Shown here: positions 58,301-64,000 of the stretch, piece by piece
Layout: every line of letters starts with the position of its first letter
How positions within the stretch are numbered: the stretch's first letter is position 1
From: Porodaedalea pini
Lineage: Eukaryota; Basidiomycota; Agaricomycetes; Hymenochaetales; Hymenochaetaceae
Assembly: GCA_002794775.1 (NCBI GenBank)
Contig: NBAY01000003.1
Location: 2,078,732-2,142,731 of the forward strand
DNA: 64,000 nucleotides
Reading direction: 5' to 3'
Program-made: the position numbers and the translations under genes
The notes under the pieces: generated by a model
What the model was told of the DNA's origin: nothing
Databases searched by the model: none
The model's input: the letters and a program-made list of their open reading frames with translations, nothing else

Positions 58301-58868
58301 CCTGAGTATAGGAAGGTGACTCAAGTATAAGCGGCGAGATATGGAGTATAGGGAATATGCTTTTAGGCAGTAGATGTTAGTGGTAGGAGAGCAAGATGCT
58401 GAAGGATGAAGGGGACGTGGGGACGACCTTTTATAATACTTTGGTCGTATTTCAAACTCCGTTCCAAAAATGAACGGCATTTCCACTTTTGGACGCGAGG
58501 GCTGAGTGTTTGGTCGTATTTAGCTTGCTGACCAGCCAGCCAAACAGCCAAAAACCGGTCATAGTACTTGCCACCGAGATCAAAGATAGTGCTTCTTTGC
58601 AGATATGCAGCCTTAGTCTCTTTGAGACCAAAGGACATTATGTCTCAGAATAACCAAACTTGAGCGTACTGTTTATTGATAACTTCATAGTGTCGAGTAC
58701 AAGAGCAATAACGTTAACCGTGATGGTCTGGAAGCTTATGTTGTGCTGGAATGGAAACTAATGACCGGAAATAGATGTCAGCGTATAAAGGGGAAGAGGA
58801 ATTTGAGAAAGCTATCACTCAGGACTGAAGGACCGTGTAGAAAAATTAGGATCTTTGGATTATGATGA

Positions 58869-60071
58869 CTAGTCCGACAAGTCCATATCATCTTCTTCAA
58901 CCCCAGCATTAGCTTCTTCAGTTATTGATGACGTAGAAGAAGCGAATGGGACACCATCTGCTGCAGACTCCGAATCAAGAGCTAGAGTCCGCGACCTCGC
59001 CAAAGTCTTGTCAGAATGCTTTCCCAAAGGAGCCTGAGCGACCTGAGAGCGATGCGCAAGCACCCGCTCGTACATTTTTATCCAGTCTACAGGCCCAAAC
59101 GCACTGAACGCGTCCGGATGCCGCCAGGGATGGCCTATACGGATATTCGTAGGATCAACGTTCTGCGCCTTTTCTGCAGAGGCAGTAGCTGAAGAGCAGG
59201 GAACACCATCATCAAGAGGCGGAAGCGGTCGTCCACTGTAGATTGGGAGGAGTTCTGATGAGAACAGTGAGGTTTGATATGTTGCCCAATGGCGAACAAC
59301 TGAGGGTGCACTCGCTGGGATTTTGCTCTCAGGCTCGACAGGAGAATCTTGTAAATGTTGGTGCACTGAGGTACGTGCGCAACACTCGGAGTTTGTCTGT
59401 GTCGCTGCAGGGATCTGACTAGTTGGGTCAGGACGAAGACTAAGTATCTCCTTTTCTTCGCCCTCACCAAAGATAGAAAATTCACCCAAATCAGTCTCGA
59501 TGTCAGTCTCTTTTCCAGACACGATCCTATCCAACACCAGTTCCCTTGGATCTTCTATGCCAGCCCACCCAGGCGGATAGCCCCATTCAAGCATATTGTA
59601 CAGCCAAGGAGCATCCTCGCCTTCCGACAGACCCAATGCGTCCTGAAGGAGTTCACCGCGCACTTGACCTGGCTCGAAGTCGTCAAGCCAGCGTCGACGT
59701 TGCAGTTTCCAATCTTCTGAGACATGAAAACGCTCTGCATCATCAACATTAGATTGACGGTGAAATTGAGATAGAGCGCGCGATAGAGCAATGAGCGCGT
59801 GGTTGGGCGGGTCGGGACAAGAGCGTACAGGGTGCTCAGGAGATCCGCAGTTAAAACATCGTCTATATGAAGATGCTATTAAGTTTCGACTTCCAGCTCG
59901 ATGGCAAAGCACGTACGACAGGCCAGAAGAACCATTTTCTACTTTTTCTAGGATGTCCCCGAGGCCAACGTCAGAGTCGCCGACGCGTTCGAATATGTGT
60001 TCGCACCATTTTGTTGAGACTCTCCAATCGACTTCGTCCAGTCTCATTCCGTATCCGTCAGGCCAGAACAT
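58869..60071 (-). CDS. CCHC zinc-knuckle protein, PSP/ZCCHC8-like
   Basis: Probable RNA-binding nuclear protein. The chosen start is MFWPDGYGMRLDEVDWRVST at 60071, just 20 nt after the stop of the glutaredoxin-like gene. A CCHC knuckle, CFNCGSPEHPVRSC, follows a 54 nt intron (GTACGT..ATATAG) that is divisible by three and so stays open. Then NHALIALSRALSQFHRQSN, and APWLYNMLEWGYPPGWAGIE, a segment resembling the Pro-rich (PSP) domain after the knuckle of ZCCHC8-type proteins. The C-terminal half is Ser/Glu-rich with HPWRHPDAFSAFGPVDWIKM, and ends GVEEDDMDLSD. About 382 aa spliced. The same frame is open upstream to 60437 through the neighbour gene but lacks a good ATG. ZCCHC8 links RNA to the exosome; the role here is inferred. 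Confidence 0.7.
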   Translation of the reverse strand: MFWPDGYGMRLDEVDWRVSTKWCEHIFERVGDSDVGLGDILEKVENGSSGLSYVLCHRAGSRNLIASSYRRCFNCGSPEHPVRSCPDPPNHALIALSRALSQFHRQSNVDDAERFHVSEDWKLQRRRWLDDFEPGQVRGELLQDALGLSEGEDAPWLYNMLEWGYPPGWAGIEDPRELVLDRIVSGKETDIETDLGEFSIFGEGEEKEILSLRPDPTSQIPAATQTNSECCARTSVHQHLQDSPVEPESKIPASAPSVVRHWATYQTSLFSSELLPIYSGRPLPPLDDGVPCSSATASAEKAQNVDPTNIRIGHPWRHPDAFSAFGPVDWIKMYERVLAHRSQVAQAPLGKHSDKTLARSRTLALDSESAADGVPFASSTSSITEEANAGVEEDDMDLSD

Positions 60072-60091
60072 CCAGCCATTAGGGCCAGAAC

Positions 60092-60400
60092 CTAGTTCTC
60101 CTGCGACTTGCTCTCCTCTTTGTTCCTCTCCCTGTCCCATTCGTCCAGAGCCTTCAGCACCTCGCTCTCCCCCCATCGACCCTTCAGTACCTCCTTCTCC
60201 TCCAGATGGAGTGCCGGAATCCAGTAAACATACTTTTTCCTCCAGCGTTCCTGACCTGGGTCCTGTATATTCACGAGTTGGAGGTCGAAAGGTCGCGTCT
60301 TCCGAACCTGAGCTAGCGCGGCTTTCGCAGTGTCGCACAAAGAACACGTCGGGCCCGTGTAGAGAGTGAATCTGGGCAACTGTGGAATTCTTGCTGGCAT
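60092..60400 (-). CDS. glutaredoxin-like protein (YDR286C/C5orf63 type)
   Basis: Small thioredoxin-fold protein of the group related to yeast YDR286C and human C5orf63; redox partner unknown. Single exon of 102 aa from ATG at 60400: MPARIPQLPRFTLYTGPTCS then LCDTAKAALAQVRKTRPFDL. The CSLC pair is the glutaredoxin-type active-site CxxC. Strand-helix order fits the fold: LQLVNIQDPGQERWRKKYVY then WIPALHLEEKEVLKGRW, with the cis-Pro of the family at WIPAL. It ends EESKSQEN. It lies on the same strand and only 20 nt upstream of the zinc-knuckle start, so the two may share a transcript. Confidence 0.8.
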   Translation of the reverse strand: MPARIPQLPRFTLYTGPTCSLCDTAKAALAQVRKTRPFDLQLVNIQDPGQERWRKKYVYWIPALHLEEKEVLKGRWGESEVLKALDEWDRERNKEESKSQEN

Positions 60401-60787
60401 CAAACAAATCAACTGGTGCTTGAGTTTTTCGAGTCAAGTACTTTCGAGCGTGTGGTGGCTGAGCATATTACATAATATGTTTGTAGCATTCTTCCTTTTT
60501 CGTCTCCGAGTCTCTGCCTGTTTCAAGCTCCAGGCTTGACTCGACTATAAATGAGGAAGCACCACAAATACTGGCAGAAACTCTACTTTCTTCATCGCGT
60601 ACTCGGGAAGGAAACGAGGAGCACGCCGCAGCAGCTCAAAGCAGTACTCGAGGAGACCCGTAATACTATTTTCTGATATTGACCTAGCTCTTATTCTTTG
60701 CTTCCGAACGTATCCAGTTCCGCCGTAGAGTCTGCTAACAGTGATAATAGTGATGTCACTAAACTCCTGCTCCCAGCGTCGAATGCT
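60401..60787. promoter_or_regulatory. divergent promoter region, glutaredoxin-like / plus-strand gene
   Basis: 387 bp between head-to-head starts. It presumably contains both promoters; a pyrimidine-rich plus-strand stretch lies near 60490-60540. No clear TATA box. Confidence 0.4.
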
Positions 60788-62053
60788 ATGGACGCATTGG
60801 CAACCCTCCAATCTGATGAGTCCAGCACTCCAGTAGCTTTCCTTCAGCGCATAATCCTGGATGTACCCACAAATGTTCTTTTCCGCATCATTGAACTTTA
60901 CGTGCACTCTGATATACACATTCGTCGCTCATATCCGAAAGAGGCACTTGATATAAGCCGATTTCGTATGTCTATCGACGATCCCAGGACTTGGAATGCC
61001 TTATGGTCAAGACTGAACGATTTCTGGCTGGCGACTTGCGTGTCGTGTAATAAGGGGACAGGACTCGATAGCTACTGCGATTTGACCTCGAGATCATCTC
61101 AAGGCAGCAGTCCGCTATATCGGGTTTTGCCATTCCATCATCGTCGGCGTACACCATACGCCACATATCAGCTCAGTCGTGTTGATCTGGAAAAGGTCTG
61201 TGAGCTATACACCAATCTCGATCTTCTTTCTCTCGAGATGATTCATTTTCGTATGGTCACGAAGCGAATCCAGTAATGAAAGACTTATATTCTTCCTGGA
61301 ATACACCAAGACTACGGTATTTTCGGGGTTTTGACCATACGTACGTCTTTCCCGAGGACATGTTTCAGCCTTACTTCCTTAACTTTACCGGCGGCGAACC
61401 AGAACACATTGGACATTGACCCACTATTCTCCTTCCTCGAACGCCACCAACAACTTTGTCAACCTACAGTGGCCGTATTTCTGCATTTCCAAGATCAGGA
61501 AGACCATTTTCATAGGAAAATATGTCTTCCCGCTGTCACTAAATTCTGTCTCAGTTATTCAGTGAAACTTCCCGCCATCGATGCCCTCGCATGTCATCTC
61601 GAACTCCCAGTGCTTATTGATATAATCTTACGGTCTCCAGTTAAAGGACTGGCCGCACTTATTGAGAACTTGACTGCTTCCGACAGTACTATTACTAGTT
61701 TCCGGAACACCCTCGTTACACTTACGATAGCCGTGTATGGCACGGGTTTCATTGACTCGCCGATCATGGACGCAATCGCTGAATTCCAGCACCTCATCCT
61801 TCGTATCGAAGGCCAACGTTATAGGTTACACCCTATCGAGACGACGCTATCTATGCTACAGACGCTGGGTCCTGAACATTGCAAAAATGTCGACGCGGCT
61901 ACTTTAGGACCGTTCGTGGAAGCCCATCTACCGGTAAATGGAGGGACCTTCAAGAAACTAGAGATAGCCGATTGTGTAAAGCTTTCCACGATGGAAAACG
62001 CGTTCCATCAGCGGGTCCCGGCACATATGGCAGAATGGACACTCGAGCCTTAA
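60788..62053 (+). CDS. unidentified protein, possibly F-box/LRR-like
   Basis: I do not firmly recognise this gene. Two long open segments (60788-about 61250 and about 61331-62053) in different frames look like exons of one gene. The N-terminal part (MDALATLQSDESSTPVAFLQ; VPTNVLFRIIELYVHSDIHI) resembles the start of the many F-box-like proteins of mushroom fungi, where an LPxEllxxI motif is usual. The second part reads LTSLTLPAANQNTLDIDPLF, FLERHQQLCQPTVAVFLHF, and ends FHQRVPAHMAEWTLEP, with leucine-rich spacing as in LRR-type substrate arms. The junction is unresolved: a GTATGG donor at about 61251 is the best candidate. The antisense 124-codon frame at 60545-60919 is probably spurious. Confidence 0.45.
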
Positions 62054-64000
62054 GACAAACATGATCGTCTTGCTACTATATAGCTTCACTGGGACTTTCA
62101 AGCTCCATTTTTGACTCCGAAACTGCGCATTGTCAACACTGTCAGTACATCTCCCGTCTGCATATTGGTGTCCGTGAATTGGTGTCCGTGTATTCCTGCC
62201 GTCTATCACTATCCGTGTATCCTTGATTATGTGTTTACCATAATTATGATTCAACCCGTCAAAGACGCTAGGCCAGTGCATGCTTATTTATCATCGTACT
62301 TGTCGTAGAATGGCAGTCACAAAAATGTCTTCTACACAACAGAAATTAAATATATTCTTTGCGATACATATGCACATATGTAACATATCATACTGAGCAA
62401 GCCATCCACCGAATCACAGCAAGACGAAAGCAAAGATACAACCAAGAAAACAATTTTGACATCAGCAAATAGGGGTCCTTCCTAATGGGGAAGTGAAATA
62501 AAGTTTAAGTTTGTGACATTGATGTGACAAGCTTGTTGAGTTTAATTTTCCTCTACCTTATTGAGGTCATAAAATCAGTGAATCTGACTGACAATGCGGC
62601 AAGACCAAACACGTGATTGTCATGGCTTGTCACAAGTGGTAGAGTATGGATTTCGCCTACCTTACTAGTATTATCAATGCCGATCTTGTGTAAATTCCCT
62701 TTTATGGACTGATTGCATAATAAAATAAAATGATTTTTTAATTATTTTAATATTTGTAACAAACTTGGGTACCAAATTTTTTGAAACATTAGAAAAAAAA
62801 AAATCTGATCAACAAGTTCTGCTGCTATGCACTGTAGCTATGTGTATGTGCAGTTTCGGGGCTAAATAAAGTGTATTGAGTGACTAGATAGAGATGGGAA
62901 TTCATGCGATCTCAGTTGTCGGCTTTAGCCGCTACCAACCATAGTACTGTCACTGTGTGTATCCCCGGGCCGTGCGACAAAACCGACTCACAAGCGGCGG
63001 CGACTTGCTGAAGACTCTCCTCAGGGAACAGATTTTTCTTGGCATACCCTGCTTGGGCTCGAATCAAAAGTCATATCCCCAAGATCTGCTAGGAATTTGG
63101 GATGTGGGAACTCGTGGCTCTCGAGAGCTTCCTATGCCTCAGACTGACTGACACGAAGCCCATTTCTTGAGGCGAGTTAATCTTCATTATTTAATAGCAA
63201 GTGGTAGCGCCCCCTCCTCATCTTTCAGGACTGCCGCTGCGCGTGGTACGTGCCGGGTTTCCCCAAAAATCAAACCAAACGATCTATCGTGAGTCCTGTT
63301 GGAGCTCGGCCCAAGAGTTCTGAGTAACCAGTCAACACTCCACTGTCAGCAGATTCCCTGAATTTCAAGCTCATGATCATTTTACATCTCCAGGGTCTCA
63401 GCACTGCCGTTGAGTTTTGACAGTCGTGAGCGCATCACCTCCGGGGCTTGCACTCATTCGATGTTGATTACTCACTTCTGACCTTTTTTAGCGTCCTTGC
63501 CTCGAGACGTAGGCGAACGCTGTGATGCTTCGCGCAGCAAGAACATGAGAGAATAAAAGAAGGCAAGAAAAGTCCGTGGATCATTGATGGATCATTGTTT
63601 GTCATGGTCAGGTGTGCCAGCTATATTCTTGCATGCCTCATTGCCTGTCGATACAGAAGTTTACAGGACGTGCGTCGGGTTACGGATAAACTCGCCAATG
63701 GGAAGGAAGAAATCGACAGATTCACCATGCGTCGCCTGAACTTTCGACCTCGTTCTCCGCCACTCCACTACTTCGCAAAATGAAAGTCAAGACTAGTGAA
63801 AGATGAGCGCCATTCAAGGGGGCTTTCTATCCTGGACTTCATTCCCACCGGGATTCGCCACTCAAGTTCAAATACGATCGCTGTGCGGGATGAGCTCACA
63901 ATTTGAAATGCTGACAAGTACGGAGATGGGTGTACGATAATGCCTGACGGTGGCATTAGTAGTCTGACACCGTGACAAACGATGGTCGGGTCATGATCCA
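62054..64000. other. non-coding right end
   Basis: About 1.9 kb with no supportable gene. 62680-62810 is strongly AT-rich with poly-A runs. Short frames (62957-63151, 63595-63783) have no recognisable features. The 3' end of the upstream gene lies in the first part; the far end may belong to a gene beyond the window. Confidence 0.45.

Larger units (their letters stand above)
56272..58868. other. repeat-rich intergenic region
   Basis: 2.6 kb. 56272-57300 shows no supportable frame. 57436-57610 contains two copies of a 64 bp segment 110 bp apart. 57800-58300 has four diverged copies of GGGTGGCATA, and on the minus strand 58425-58440 has TATAAAAGG. A minus-strand transcript or a decayed LTR-type element is possible, but no reverse transcriptase, integrase or clear LTR pair was found. 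Confidence 0.5.

Noticed and set aside
58363..58638. minus-strand frame starting MSFGL, reminiscent of the MPFGL motif of reverse transcriptases
   Set aside because: The following residues do not match reverse transcriptase blocks and no catalytic YxDD motif is nearby.
60072..60437. N-terminal extension of the zinc-knuckle frame through the glutaredoxin gene
   Set aside because: No ATG in good context and repetitive Gly/Glu composition; the overlapping frame encodes a clear glutaredoxin-like fold. Dual coding cannot be fully excluded.
60545..60919. 124-codon minus-strand frame opposite the F-box-like gene
   Set aside because: No ATG-supported start with family features; it lies across the presumed promoter and first exon of the plus-strand gene.

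Overview
The window looks like nuclear DNA of a filamentous basidiomycete, most likely an Agaricomycete. Nearly every gene is broken by short introns of about 50-70 nt with GT..AG ends. Proteins carry long Ser/Pro/Ala-rich low-complexity tails. The families present (Zn2Cys6 regulator, Pcl-type cyclin, Cdc4, Iml1, Ynd1-type apyrase, BTB protein) are fungal. The species cannot be named from sequence alone.

Layout. 1-12054 is gene-poor: one Pcl-type cyclin gene (5474-7033, minus) sits between two roughly 5 kb non-coding blocks. These blocks hold microsatellites, two recurrent short motifs, a diverged tandem array and a 746 bp near-palindrome. 12055-23534 is a dense housekeeping block: AT-hook coiled-coil protein, BTB protein with an odd splice junction, ORC6-like protein, D-aminoacyl-tRNA deacylase, PPIL1-type cyclophilin, Cdc4, and a BuGZ/ZNF207 homologue. 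23535-29035 is a 5.5 kb stretch with no gene I can support. 29036-36807 carries a Zn2Cys6 transcription factor and a Golgi-type apyrase. 37420-51425 is dense again: PWWP protein, multi-pass RING E3 resembling Asi1/Asi3, PGS1, IML1 and the NatB catalytic subunit NAA20. 51980-56271 has a Ser-rich acidic protein and a mucin-like single-pass membrane protein. 56272-58868 is repeat-rich. 58869-60400 holds two same-strand genes (glutaredoxin-like and CCHC zinc-knuckle) only 20 nt apart. 60788-62053 is an unidentified protein, and the rest appears non-coding.

There is no operon logic, but a cell-cycle theme recurs: Pcl cyclin, Cdc4 (SCF substrate receptor for phosphorylated cell-cycle proteins), ORC6-like (replication origins) and BuGZ (kinetochore/spindle). 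IML1 (TORC1 control) and NAA20 are growth regulators. Several pairs are head-to-head with short shared promoters: DTD1/cyclophilin 142 bp, RING/PGS1 189 bp, CDC4/BuGZ 395 bp.

The most unusual signals are: the 746 bp AT-rich near-palindrome; two short motifs repeated only in non-coding DNA, mostly around the cyclin gene; a 15-mer CGCGTCGCGACGCGT present twice; GC-AG introns in DTD1; and the possible bicistronic glutaredoxin/zinc-knuckle locus. All motif counts come from reading by eye and should be recounted by computer. No tRNA, rRNA or CRISPR array was found.
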